Positions 12,601-27,600 of a stretch of 64,000 nt of DNA are shown piece after piece. Positions within the stretch are counted from its first letter, which is position 1, and every line of letters starts with the position of its first letter. The stretch is from Zerene cesonia (lineage: Eukaryota > Arthropoda > Insecta > Lepidoptera > Pieridae). The notes under the pieces were generated by a model. That model searched no databases. It saw only the letters and a program-made list of their open reading frames with translations, and was not told the origin of the DNA. Both the position numbers and the translations under genes were made by a program. The DNA is taken from contig NW_024045134.1 of NCBI RefSeq assembly GCF_012273895.1, positions 2,356,001 through 2,420,000 of the forward strand, in the 5' to 3' direction.

Positions 12601-15600
12601 TTTATAAGTAGCTAGTACATATTTATTTATAAGAGAATTATTTAAGAAATTGTTAAAAGAAAATAAAAAAAAAGAGAATAATTGTTTAAAAAAAAAAAAC
12701 GTCTAACTAGATCAAATTTAAATGAAACCGCACGGGAGACACCAGCCTTATAAAAAACCATCAAAAACGGTGCACTCGCTCAAACTTTCTGCAACAGCAA
12801 ATAAAGCAAAAAAAGGCAAATTAAGAACCTCTTGAGTAAAAGTTTTAAAGTCAAACAATGCTCACCAACTTAAGTAGGCCATCTTCGCCAATCGATTTGA
12901 GTAGTCCTTTAACATCCATCTGGCCCAGACGAAGAATGTACAGGGGACGTCCGTCTGTAAATAGCATTGATTGTATAAGCTTATTTTTATTTACTGTAAT
13001 CGCTCCTCCCGGATTCATCCGGGTTAAATTTTGGTAAAACCTTGAATAATGAACACAAATTAAACTTTTTTACTCAACTGATATTATTTTATTTTTTGAT
13101 AAATCAATCATCAAAACCAATTAACACTCTTTTGAGTTCATTTCATTTCAAAAGTTATTTTAGTCCTCGAAGGACCAGTAAACTCCAAGTCCATCGCACC
13201 TTTGTCATGATGATGCCAACCGCCGGGGAAGTACTGTTTCACCACATCCGGGGTCTCGTACTCCGACAGGATCTTGTCAACTTGGTGCTTCTTCCGCCAG
13301 AGGAGAGACTGGGAGAGCATCTCCCTCGCCTTCTCCACGTTGAAGTCCCTGGCTCGCAGGAATCGAAGGAGCGTCGTGTCGCTTGGCACCTATGGCATTG
13401 ACATTATTGTAAACAATTTTGAGATATGATGAATATATTATCGTATTTAATAAAAAATTATTTATTTAAGAGCATCAAGGACCCAATATCAATTTATAAA
13501 AAAGAAATACACATAAATGTCACAAAAATCAAAATTAAAATATAATATTATTTAAACACATGCAAAATCTTATATATATATAATAATTATTTTAAAAAAC
13601 TAAAAAAAGTTTAACATTGATTTAACATAACACCCTTTTAACATTGAAATTCTTAATTTATGAATGTCGGTCCTTATTATAAGTTTACTTTGTATAGAGA
13701 TTATGTATATGTATATTTTTTTTTTCATCTGAAGCCGAGACATTATGCCTGTTGACTTTGTACAAGTTTTACAAATTACTAGCTGCGCCCCGCGGTTTCA
13801 TCCGCGTATGTCTGTATCCCGTAGGAATATCGGGATAAAAAGTTGCCTATATGTTATTCCAGTTTTTCAGCTGTCTACATACCAAGTTTCATTGCAATCG
13901 ATTCAGTAGTTTTTGCGTGAAAGTGCAACAAACACACACAAATCCTTACAAACTTTCGCATTTACAATATTGGTAGGATTAGTAGGATAAAAAAAAGTTT
14001 CAAAAAAATTCTAAAAAAATATTTTTTCCTTATATAAACAACGTACATATATATAATAAATGTTACAAACTAGGTGGTGAGGTTCTATACCTTCCCTTTC
14101 TGTAGATCTGCAATCCATTTCCTCAGCTGCAGGAGCCGTGACTCCTGGATCGGCGTGAGTTCACCCAGATATCGCTTGATGTACTCGCTGTCCAGCGTGT
14201 ATTGGTCTGTTGGTCGATGAATACAATTCAAAATTTGCAAGAAGATCAGTACTAATTTATATTATAGATATACTAGGTGCGCCCCGCGGTTTCACCCGCG
14301 TAAGTCCGTATCCCGTAAGAATTTCGGGATAAAAGCTACCTATATGTTATTACAATTGTCCAGCTGTCTACGTATCAAATTTCATTGCATTCGGTTCAGT
14401 AGTTTTTGCGTCAAAGAGCAACAAACACACACATCCTTACAAACTTTCGCATTTATAATATTAGTAGGACTAGTAGGATAGGATGTTCTCACTACTGGGA
14501 CACAGGAGGCTGAGTGCGACTACTATTATATATTTAGTTTAGGTTTATGTCAATAGTTTTAGAATTGATACTTATAATAAGATAGTTATGTATTCCATTG
14601 TCAGGCAAGCGAAGCCGAAGAAATATAAAATTAACTGTATCGGTCCCATTTTTACTTCCTTTTCCATACTTAAACTGATAAATGAAATAAGGAATTTTTT
14701 CTACATAAGCTCTTTTTGATTCTTCATTTACATTTATTACTAAATGACCTCGCAAAGTGTGCAATATCATAGAATATTTTTTCCCACTTTTCTTACCTTT
14801 TCTACTTCCCTGAACTATTACAAATTCATCGTCCAAAATTAGCAAAAACGGCCAAGCCATTCTTAAGTTTTAGAAAGACTAACGAACATCTATCTATTTA
14901 TATACCATGGAAATTTGTCACACGATAGTGATCTGCACAAAAATCTCTTATAAATATTAAAGATAAAACCAACCTAAGTAAAATAAATCTCCCGTTAGAC
15001 CTAAGCCAAAAAATAAGCCAAAATAAAACTAAGCTATATATATACAGAATCGCCAAAAATGTTGCACAAATTGTTGAAGAAGCGTTATCCCGAGAACAGT
15101 TTAATTAAGGCACTATGAAAGTTCTCAGAGATAAAAAAACGTACCACGGGTGAAGCCGGAACGCACTCTTATCTTTTTATTCACTACTGGCGAGTGAATA
15201 AAAGGCTATAATTCGAAAAAACCCAATTTCGTTAACACTTTGTTCGCAATAAATAGAAAATGAACAAATTAACATTAGTCTATACGAAATGCGTTCAAAT
15301 CCTGAATCATTTATTAAATTCATATATAATAAAATACATCAAAAGATATGTATCAAATTTTATACAATAAGCTGTTTTCAAAGAGTAACATACAACCATA
15401 CATCCATCCACCCGTTAAACTTTCGCGTCTATAATATTAGTAGGACACTGTCTCGCAATCTGTTGAAAATCCGTTATATATAGTGTGTTCTTTACTTAAA
15501 AAAAATAATAAAAAACTCTATTCAAAAACCCTTCATTTAAAACAAAACCAGTTATCAAATCTCAATTCAAACATCTTCACAGATTGAAATCTGTTTATGA

Positions 15601-18600
15601 AATCTATTAATATCTTCCACAAGGATATAGCAGGGTTAAACTTTTTGCATTAAGCCTCTGCGGTGTTGAGCTTAAAACTCATTTCAAGTTTCGAGCACTT
15701 ATTTGTGTCGAGCTTAGCACTGCGTTTTAAATATCTCACACACACGTGTAGGGTTGCCACATTACACTTTAAACAACTACATACTACCGTGGCGTACGGA
15801 CATAAGCTTAAAAAAATATAATTACCAGCATATCTAGTCTAACAAAGAATGCGAAAAAGATTATCGCTAAAACTGTAACAGTTTAGCCCAATGACGAATT
15901 GACAAGCGTTTCCTGTTCGTTCAGTACAATAAAAGTTTGTTTTGCCAACCCTAGCTTTAAGGTTAAGTTCAAGGCCACTGCAGTACTCGAGTAAAAGATA
16001 TCCTTCGAAGTTGTTACGTAAAAAGCTGACCGACTGCTTTTGTAAATTTACTTTATTTATCATGCAAATATGTGCTATTATTTTCTACTAAATGTTAACT
16101 TCTAGAAGTATTTCAAAATTCTTATGAAACACCTCTGGATTGTTCGGAGGTAGAACGGTAATATTTGACTTAAAATCATGTTTTTATAATTGTTTTATTT
16201 GGAGTAACAATGGCATTCCGACCTTTAAGACTAGCCAATGCCTGAATGACAGGGGTTTAATATTTTATATACACGAGTCTATGTAAATAAATACCGAAAA
16301 CTATTTTCTACTACTAACGATTTTTATAGGACCCTTCGTGTTCAAACGACAGCGATCACTTACATAAAATGAACTTGGTCGTTGTGTAGGATGGCTTCTA
16401 TTGTCGTAGTCATTTTTCTTTCTTGGATTATATTTCTAGCGGCTACCTACTTACTTTTTCACAATAATATTATACGCGGTGTATTCAACACATAATCAAA
16501 CGTAATTTCAGACAAGAAATTCGGACTTTTTTAAATTTTCCGCCGTGTCATTCGTGCGTTTAAAGCTATTTCACATGATTTATACTACCCAGTTCACTCA
16601 ACAATTAATTGTTGTTATTAAATTTAACTCCCTTAATAATATTGTTGATATCCTCATTTAGACATTAATGTTTGAAAAAGCATCGACTTCTATACTACAA
16701 GTGTGCCCGGCCCGGCTATGCCAGGACGATATCATAACGTAGGATATGACGATTCCCATATTCTTCAGGAATATTGTAGCTCCCTGCTGGTGCAAAAACA
16801 CAATCGATTCAGTAGTTTGGGTGTTTTTCAACCAAATAAATACACAATAAAATCTTTCGTCTTTATAATATTAGTGTAGACAAAATATATAAAAAAAAAC
16901 TTAACCCCCTTCAAATGGACAGAATCAAATTTCTCTGGTTGCAAACACCCCTTTTATGAAGTCGGGTAAAAACTTTATCATCATCGTTACAAGAACCAAT
17001 CGAAAGCTTAGAGAGTTATTTGAGCTCTTATCATCCCCGCTACGGTACCGTGGGCGGACACTCCTGGGACGCCCCCGCATTGGGACGATGTATTTATAGA
17101 AATGTTTGCTGCCATTGTTTATTTATGACGAGGGTATATCATTTATAAAGGTTTAATATTTAATCCCTACTTATATCTATATGTGGGAGTTGATCACGCT
17201 TCGGCACGAATTGGGCCAGCTCGCACTGGGAAGTACCACCTCACAGATAACCGCCATGAAATCGCATGCTATTGTGTTTCATACGGCGAGTGGAGGAGCC
17301 GTTTTCCTTTTCCTCATCCTTCCCAGTCAATTCCTTCCTTCCATCAATCCTTTTCTTATCCCTTACCCCTTTAAATGATACTACGCATTACCTACCCCAC
17401 TACCTCTGCGAATGTCACCACCTAGATCACGTCTTCTTTCCATCAGGTAGACTTATAATCAAATGCCTACTTAATCAACTATAAAAAAATCGTCCCAACC
17501 CAAACAAACTACATAAAAAATAAACAAAAAAACCAAACAAAAATCATATATTACACTTATCTATCCCGTCTGAACAGGAATGAAAGAGGCGACGATAACA
17601 CATAAACTATAATAACAGCGCACACCAGTACAATCAACAAGTTATCCCATCGCGTGACACCCTCCCTGGCCGATCTATCTTCATCACACGAGCAAGGCCT
17701 CGCAACTCCTTTGGTCAAGTCATCTTCTGAAAACCGTATCGTATTCGGAATATTGTTAAACTCTTCGTTGGACATGGCAGTCTTCCTCACTCTCTCTTCA
17801 TACGCTTCGTAGCCTTTCTTATCATCCTTTCTCTCCTTTAGAGCGAGATGGGACGAGGAGTCGGCTTGGTCGTCGAGTCTCGCTTTACTCCTGCTTCTGC
17901 GCCAGAGGCTGTGACCAGATTTATCGTGGTCTTTATTCGTGGCCGATTTACTGCGCATTCTTAGTAACCTGTTGGATGATTTGGAGAGGGCTAGATTACT
18001 TCGCTTACTGCTCGCGGATGTACCTGGGGAAAGGAGCGGGAAGTTAGGACCGGAAAAGGCTAAGGAAATGGAAGATAGGATAAAGGATAAAATTTGTTGT
18101 TTCGTTTCATTCATTCTATCTGAGAACACATTTGAATTTAATTTCGAGGATAAATGCTATTTTTCAATGAGACCTTTTTATATTTGTCCATTAATTATAT
18201 AACTGAGATTTTTTATTTTACAATTTATCGGATAACTACAAGATTCTCAAGTCCAAAGAGGGAAAAACAAAATAATAACAATAAACGATAAAACCATATA
18301 ATCCTTCACTTTTTAATATATTACGTGTCAAAATTAGGTTCCAGTGTTTTAATGCTAGATATTTATTAGATTTAAATTAATGTTTCTAATAAAAACCAAG
18401 GTCTCGGACTGAATTCGAGTACGCTATATATACCGTTTAAAATATTTCAACTATATTATCTGATCTGACAAGATTCAATCTAAAGCCAATTAGGATAGTA
18501 AATCCCACTCTTACATCGCCCCGATGACTTTCGGAACGCTGGGAATTTGTCATATGTAAATACACACGAAATTTCAGCAAATTCGAAACAATTGCAAGTA

Positions 18601-21600
18601 ATACACGTCTGTGTATCTTGAATTATTTCAGAGCGAGTGACATTTCGCCTTGCGGCAATAAGTTAGTCAGTTTGTATGAATTATTGTTTGTTTCTCTGTG
18701 AATCCTATCCTACTAATATTATAAATGAGAAAGTTTGTAAGGATGTGTGTGTGTGTGTGTGTGTGTGTTTGTTGCTCTTTCACGCAAAAACTACTGAACC
18801 GATTGCAATGAAAGTTTTTGGTAATTGATACGTACATATCTGGACAACTGGAATAACATATAGACAACTTTTTATTCCGATATTCCTACGGGATACGGGC
18901 TTACGCGGGTGAAACCGCGGGCCGCAGCTAGTTTATTCATATAATCATAATTGCACATATATAATAAATGACAGAAGTTATTCATACCTTACTTCACTGC
19001 AGTTTAGTTATCTATACTAATAATAAAATAATTTTTATTTTTTTTGTTTGTCACGCAATAATTCTAAGCTACTCGACTGATATCAAAAATTATTTGACCA
19101 TTAGAAAGCTACATGTTTACAGAGCAGGGATAATTTTATTTTTTCTCGTCTCACATTAACCCCCTTGACGTGTTTAATCGATCGCGATGAATATATAGTA
19201 TTTCGATTAATAATTACTTGAAAGAAGTCTACACAAACAGTTATTCTATTTAATTACTACATATGTACTTTAATAAACATGGGCCACTACGTTTCAGTAT
19301 TGTTTCAATTACAAAACCCCAAAACAACTGAGATATAAACAAAGATAGGCACAAAAATGCAAATTAGACGTTATCGCGGCATGAAATATCACTTATCATA
19401 AATAAATAATTACGCAAAGTAGTTATTATCATAGCTCAAAACGACCAATCTTGACGGCGAGCATACAAAAAAAAATGCCCTTAGGCTGTTCACACACGGA
19501 GCGGGTAAAGGCGCGCATTAATATTAGCCTGTGATTATATCTATAACACTTTTACAATATTTTAAATATGTTTTTACAGCATTGAATTGAATAGATCATT
19601 ATATTCTACCAAAAAGGACCCACCCCAGGTCCAGTTCGGTGACATTTTTTATACAGCTGTAGTTATCATTCCAAATTTCGAAACGGGATTAAGTATGATT
19701 ACTGGACGTCAATCAGTTGAAAATCCACTGAGATTTCAAATCGGACCGGAAGCTCCTGATATTAGTGCGTTCAAACAAACAAACTTCAGCTTTATTATAT
19801 TACTATAGATAATAAAATTATTATTACGAACAGTTTAATTTTGTAAAACAAAACCCATCTCCCGCAACACCGAAAGCCTAACAACCGTGTTAAAAATATT
19901 ACGTAGTTTTTATACAAAAAATTAATTAAGACGAATATATTTAATTACCACTTATAATAACCTTGACCGCCTCCTTGGTACAGCGGTTAACGCGTGAGCG
20001 TAGAACCGAAGGATCCTGGGTTCAATTTCCAGTGGGAGACGCACAAAAAAAAAATGTCTCGGTCTGGCAGGACACACAAGGCTGATCATCTACTTGTCCA
20101 CAAAGAAAATCGATCAGTGAAACAGATGTATATCATCCACCCCATACCCCACTACGGGGACATGGGACTTCACTGTTTATACTTACCTTAAAGGTAAAAT
20201 ATTTAACGCGATGAGTCGCACGTTAACAGGCCTTTTTCATACAAAAAAAAATGTAAATACGCGAGGTCACAGTGTATAATCCGCAGAGGCGGCACATAGT
20301 AAATAATTCATACGCGGTGTGCACACTGTTTGTTTATTGCGGACCATTATAACGTCACGGTGGCACGGACACGCGAGCTTATAGCCTTACACTGTTTGTT
20401 TTATTCGAACTTTATACATTTGTTAAGGTCTATATTCAATTACTTGAAATTTTTTATAGTTTAACTCATCACAAATTATGGCAACCGCTACTCTATAAAA
20501 AAGAAGTGTTATCACAGAGCGTTCACTTAGTCATTCATCCACTCACACATATAACCACTCACCTATTCACTAATCACCCTCCATTAATACATTCGACCAC
20601 TGCCCTACCCAATAACGTACACCCACTCCCTCCTAACTCACAACATCCCAAACGGGCCACAATCTCACCCACAGTATGTAGCAAACCCCCAGCACTCACC
20701 CGGCACAGAGTGTCGCCTCGCCTCGGCCGCGGGGCGCGGCGAGAGCGGCTCGGCGCCGCGCGACACGGCGCGCCGCAGCTCGCGGTTGCGCGCCGCGTCC
20801 GAGGCGCACCACGCGGGCAGCTCGCGCACGCCGTCCGCGTGCACCTCGCGCATGAACACCTCGATCAGCTCCTTGCCTATGGGACAACAGAACTTGGTAC
20901 ACAACAACAACTGGAACCCAGAGCAGAAAAGACAGAACAGGGATAGGTGTTCCTAAGACTGTGGAGCTTGCCGCATGAACAGTTCGATCAGCTCCTTGCT
21001 TAAAAGACAGCAGAACTTTGTACAATTAACAATATATATACACTTCAGAAAAATCTCAAACACAAAACAATTGTTTATTCAATTAGACTTCTTCTGGAAG
21101 CATTTTGAAATAGTCATAGTATACTTTTACCATTTATCACCGATTCAGAAAGCAGTTTCTATAGAGAAGAGCAGGCAAGGAGTTCTGTAGTTGCTCTTTT
21201 TAGACAATATATATAATCTAATATATAAAATTTTCGTGTCAGTTTTCGTTGCCATACTCCTCCGAAACGGCTTGACCGATTTTGATGAAATTTTTTGTCC
21301 TTATCCGGCATATGCACCTCGCTCGAGAACACCAAGTTCCTTGCTTGAGCAGAACTTTGTATGACTACAAATCCATGTATGCTCACCCGAGCACCTACGA
21401 TAAAACAACAAGGAATCAACAATTATCTTCCGCCTCTCGGAGACAAAACGCCATTTAAAAAAAAAAGTTTAAACCGACGAACATTGATATATAAACATAA
21501 CCCAAAGTTCGCGACTCGCATTTAAATTCAGAGCATGAACAAGTCGCCCCAACTTTCCCTGTCAACTGGCCTATTACCTCACCTTTAGCAATGTTAGCAG

Positions 21601-24600
21601 CGTACTGCTTCATGGCGATCTTCTCCACGGTGCTCTCCAGACCGAAGAAGTTTTTCACGTCGAGCAACGCGCTCTGCTCGAAGCACGTCCACTGCGAGTT
21701 CTCGGGGTGCACCTGGAAGGATCGATGTCATTTAACATCTATTTATTTCACCAGCTCGTACGAGGCCTAGCTGGCTTTAAAACGTTGATGGTGAGGTGGG
21801 ACAGAGGAAAGGTGAAAAACTTATGAAGTTAATTAACTTTATTGCAAGTAAATCTTTCGCATTTATATTACGAGCATTGGGAAGGTCTAGTAAGTATTAC
21901 TCCTAGCGAGGTAGAGAGGAATTAAATATAAATGACAAAGGTGTTACTTGAGATAGGCATCTTTGGATAGATCTAATACGTATTCAAAAAGATTTCTATT
22001 TAAATTTTCAGCACAACAGATTGATCACCTATAAATTATAATACAACACGCTTTAAAAAAGCAGTCGCCAAAACACAACATAAGATTTTTTTTTATTAAT
22101 TACAAATTAGATTTCCTTATACTTATTGACGTTTTTTTTTTGTTTTTTTTTTCTTTTGGCCACCAGCCGGTTGTCACACCGAGATAATGGTTTCAATTGC
22201 TGAGTAATGTTCAAGTAAAAACAAAAACGAGAAAATAACGCGACATAATACCACAAGGAAAACGCTCCATGAAACACAGAAGAGGAAAAACAATGCTTTT
22301 AATGCATATCCGAAGCAAGCACTTTAAATTCTTAGCACACAATTGTGTGTATTAACAACTCTTATTAGATGCGAGGAATTTGAGCTAATAATTGAATGAA
22401 TACACGATTGAGTATTCGAGTCGATGGCGAGTCACGCTTCGGCACGAATTGGACCAGCTTGTACCGAGGAATACCACACCCCCACAGGAGACCGGCGTGA
22501 AATAATAGCATGCCACTGAATTTCCTACGGTGAGTGGGGGTGCCGGAGGGTCGTATTCTTTTCCTTACCCTTCCAGTGCCTGCCTGATCTTTTTTTACCC
22601 ATTGTAACTAGGAATTTTTCCTATTATGTAAAAATGTCTCATTGTTAATTTTATTTATACTATTTACAATAAAAAAGTAATTATCCATTAGGAAGTACAT
22701 ATCACTTTAAGCGTAACAATATATCGATTTCATTACAATATTGTTTACAATGCTCGCATCCGAGGCGACACGGTTACTACGCGGAACGTAGTAATCCTGT
22801 CCGATAGGGACAGTATAATAAACTCAAACATTTACTTATCCAATAAGACTTCTTCTAGAAGCACTTTGAACCGTCATAATTTTACCATTTACCACCGGTT
22901 CGGAAAGCAGTTTCTACAGAGATGAGTCGACAAGTAACTCTCACTACATAGTATAAAACAAAATCGCTTTCCGCCGTTTGTGTATCTGCTTAGAACTTTA
23001 AAATTACGCAACAGATTTCGATGGGTTTTTTTTTTTAATTGATAGAGTGATTCAAGAGGAAGGTAGTTTAATATAATGCATTAATAACATTCCAATCATT
23101 AGCGAGTTTATAACTACGTCATTTTAACGACATTTTAAGTACTTTGTTGTTTAAATTTATTAAATAAGGAAACCCGAGTTAAATATGACGAAATAAACTA
23201 TGAATGCCATAATTTTATGGACATATCGTATGTATATAATATGTCCCTCATATCCCGATTAATCAATAATATTAAGTTAAATAGTTTGTTTGTTTGAACG
23301 CGCTAATCTCAGAGAGTACTGTTTCCGACTGAAAAACAATTATGTGTGTTGAATGGTCCATTTATTTAGGAAGGCTATAGGATAACATCTTGAACGACTA
23401 AAGTGAGACCGCGGAGCACAACTAGCATAATATATTAAATAAACATCAGTGTTGCCATAGCTACGACTTCCTCACACATAGGGAGCGGGGATTAGCGTTC
23501 TGCGACACACATGGCAATGGAAGATAAAGATTGTCATCCGGCATGCCCAAAAAAAGTTCGACGACATGTGACATCCGTCAGCCCGCATCTGACCAGCGTG
23601 ATGGAGAACGACCTGACACCTGATAGGTCCTGTTTCCCAGCAGTGGGAACATATATGTGCCTTTGACATAACTCAAATGTTATAACCTCATTGTTTAGTC
23701 TAAGCTGTCTGATTTTTTTTCTTCTTTTCTGATTCATTGTATGCTTTTGTTGTCTATTATGATCTGTTATGTTTGTGTGTGTGTGTGTGTATATCTATGT
23801 TAAAATATATGTTTTCCTTTCGAGTTTCTTTCTAAATGACGCCTTATGCTATGGCCAAGTAGTCGAGTTGTTTACAAACATTGTTATCTTATCGGAACAT
23901 CGCTCAAGGTCATGGGTACAAGACGTTGACACAGATACGCGACGCCACGTGAGCGGGCAGACAGACGGTTGGCGATTGCAGAAAGATCTACTGGGCAGAC
24001 TCAAAAAATATACTTAAAATCGATAAATATCCTAAGAAATCAGAGTTACATTTTAACTAATATATAAAACACTAATATTATACATGCGAAAGATTGAAAG
24101 GATGTGTGTGGATGTTTGTTGCTCTTTCATGCAAAAACTACTGAACCGATTGCAATGAAATTTGGTACGTAGACGGCTGGACAACTGGAATAACATATAG
24201 GCAACTTTTTATCCCGATATTCCTACGGGATACGGATTTACGCGGGTGAAACCGCGGGGCGCAGCTATTAAAACAAAAAGGTGACTAGCTGATTGACTGA
24301 TCTATCACCGTACAGCCGCAACTAATGGTCCGATCGGGCTGAAATTGGCATGCATATAGTCACTATGATATGGGCATCCGCTAAGAAAGGATTTTGATAA
24401 AATCTACCGCTAAGAGTATAAAATGAGGAATGCAAGTTTGTACCATGAACAATTTTTTCGACCACACGAGCAACGCTGCGGTCAACAGCTAGTTATAAAT
24501 TATAAGACATAGTATATGTTTGTCTCTGGGTCTTCAGCTATTTTCATTCAAAATTTCATCAAAATTTGTGATGTATTTTAACGGTAAACGCTCATCAGAA

Positions 24601-27600
24601 TATTCGTGTTTAACATAACATAATATTTATTAAAATATAATTATTATAAACATATACTAATATTTATTCTTTTAACAATCAAAGTAAAGCGATTAATGAA
24701 TTATCATCAACACAAAAGCATATTTGTCACTATCGACGCAAATAACTTGTCAATATGTACACAATTGGGCAAAACAGGGAAAACACCAATCGGCATAACA
24801 CCGCTTATCTGATAACATTTATTGATCACGTGTGTGATTCAGATTAAACTAAATTTATCGCGTGACTTTTCTTGCAGTTGCAATATAATCGATATATGTA
24901 TTAAAGTATATATTTATAGTATTATCATGTGTATATAGCATATCTTTATTTACAATTGTATGTAAATATTCTTTTGTATGGTATATTATTTATTTGAGTG
25001 TGTGTGTGTGTGTGTTTAATTATGGTATTACTTTTTTATACCACTTACCAGACATTAAATTATGATTATGATCCCAAAATAATTATGTTTTTTCAAAGAA
25101 ACAGAACTACGTTCATAAAATTAAACCGACCACGTGATAAGCAGACAATGTGGCTTCTGTTCTGACATGGTACTAAAAAACCTAGTAGATACAATCCCTT
25201 ATAACGTTGAAACGTTATCTGTATGTTATAATCAACTTTAAGAGATACTAGCTGACCCGGCAAACGCATTTCTACCCAACTCTTATAATTCAGGGGTACC
25301 AACTACCAGAATGTCTCCAATATACAATGGGTGTTATTATACATAAACCTTCCTCTTAAATCACTATCTATATAATACACTATCTATAAAAAAAATAAAA
25401 GAAAAAACAATCAAAATCCGTTGCGTAATTATAAGATCGTATATCTCATACCAAGAAAACTTCCAATACAACTTCAAACCAACCAGAGATTTCGTGAGTA
25501 GACATCGTAAAGCGTTCACGTCGTTACATAATATGGCTGAACATTTTTTTATTGATGGCAATCATGATACGAATTTACATGTAGTGCAGTTGACAGCGAG
25601 AAGCAAGGATGTTTCTTTGGTATGTTTATATCCTATCCTACTAATATTATAAATGCGAAAGTTTGTAAGGATGTGTGTGTGTGTTTGTTGCTCTTTCACG
25701 CAAGAGCTACTGAACCGATTGCAATGATATTTGGTACGTAGACAGCTGGACAACTGGAATAACATATAGGCCACTTTTTATCCCGATATTCCTACGCGAT
25801 ACGGACTTACGCGGGTGAAATCGCGGGGCGCAGCTAGTATTTGATACTACAGCGCTTGCTTCTGGCGTCTTTATGTGAAACTTAAGTAAAACTTAAAGCT
25901 TTAGCTCTTATGTACTAGACAATGAGAGAAGTAATCACGTTCTGTCTTGAACGTGCGCGTACGTACTCTGTCGAATTTTAGTGTGTGTTACCAAACTTAT
26001 TATTGACATCAATTAAAATGATCAAACATCACGTGATTGATGTTCCGTATTCTTTTCCTCACCCTTCCCAGACCATATCTTCTTCTTTCCAGTCGTCAAT
26101 CTTATCCTTATCCCTTTCCCCTGTCAGAGCGCAGCGCATTCGCATCAGCACTACCTCTTGCCAATATTCACGGGCGGTGGTGATCGTTCACCATCAGGCG
26201 AACCACCAGCCCAGTTGCCCGCTTATGGCATACAAATTGAACATGACTCACATAATAGCGGCACTTCTCAACCACGGAGACCCGGGACGCGAACGTCTCG
26301 TTGGTGGCCTCGATCTCCAGCACCCGGCTCTTGAGATCCAGGTGATTCTTCTGGATGAAGTAGACGTAGTCCACGCCGATCATCTGGTGAATTGGAGTAC
26401 GATTAGCGTATTTACTTATTTCGTTTGACAACTGCCAAAAAAGGGAGTTTCAAGGCCCGTACACACCTATCTATCCTATTAATATTATAAATGCGAAAGT
26501 TTGTAAGTATGGATGTATGGATGTTTGTTACTCTTTCACGTAAAAACTACTGAACCAATTGCAATGAAATTTGGTACGTAGACAGCTGGATAACTGGAAT
26601 AACATATAGGCAACTTTTTATTCCGATATTCCTACGGGATACGGACTTACGCGGGTGAAACCGCGGGGCACAGCTAGTATAATATATTTTAATACTCCTC
26701 GCTGGAATATATATTTTGCCTTCATTTCATTGATAGCCGGCTTAGCAGTATACATATATGCGTATCCATATGCGATAATTTAAATCACGGTAAAGGTTAG
26801 TGACGTCAAAGACTATCATAGCTACGCGTGTGACGGGCTTTAAATTATGTTTCTGTATGTAATTATGTTCAAAACATATCATAAATAGATGCAAGTTAAA
26901 ATTAAACCGCCTTCAAATTGTCAGAACTATATCAAATTTTAGTGAGACCGCCAACTTTCAAATAAAAAAAAAGGTGTGCGTGCGATTTACACACGATAGA
27001 AGTGAAACTTTACTAAATCGACAAAAGAATGAGATGAATATATATATAATATAAAATAGTATGTATATTTCTGTCTCATTCTTTGCCGGCTACATTCTAC
27101 ACAAATTTGTATTTGTGTCTCTTACCTGTCGTTTTTTCCGTTGCATCACGTTTGAAATCACAACGATTCTAAAGAAGTTTCACTTCAAAAGAATCACTAG
27201 AGCCGCTTCACGCAGTCGAAAATTCTGAGTCAACAAACTTTTTCTTCGCGTGATTGATCGCCTATCCATTAACGCTAATCACACCCAAACAAAACTTAAC
27301 AATTGCACAAAACAAATGCCTCTCTTATCTCCACCGCATCAAATATAGATTTAAAATAATCTTAAAAAACCAAGCCGGCCGCAAGGCAAATTAATTTCAA
27401 TCGGTGTCATTGATGTGATCAAGTAGGATAAGTTTAAATTAATTTTAAAATCTGTAAGAATCTTTAAAATATACAGTATGTATACATATTTACCGTTTAT
27501 ACATACGTTTATATGTATACAAATTTGAAGAAAAACAACGAATGATAGATGCATGTTAATGAAGTGGGAGGCGAGCACGCTGCGGCACGAATGCGGCCAG

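Larger units (their letters stand above)
14207..20699 (-). other. retm intron 5
   Basis: Holds the candidate alternative last exon (17557-18023), a tRNA-derived SINE and several retroposon copies. A 108-codon minus-strand frame at 14534-14860 is noted among the findings. Confidence 0.7.
21713..26251 (-). other. retm intron 3
   Basis: Several dispersed repeats (22427, 22961, 24070, 24275, 25631, 26041) and short TG tracts near 23775 and 25000. No coding region recognised. Confidence 0.7.

Noticed and set aside
18024..18129. Upstream extension of the alternative exon to an ATG at 18129
   Set aside because: The translated stretch is mostly the pyrimidine-rich acceptor tract, so an intron is more likely than coding sequence.
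19970..20040. tRNA gene
   Set aside because: Box A and B are present, but there is no paired acceptor stem and it is fused to a SINE body with an A-rich joint.
25640..25700. CRISPR-like or bacterial features
   Set aside because: The repeats are dispersed retroposon copies with TG tracts, not regularly spaced; the DNA is eukaryotic.
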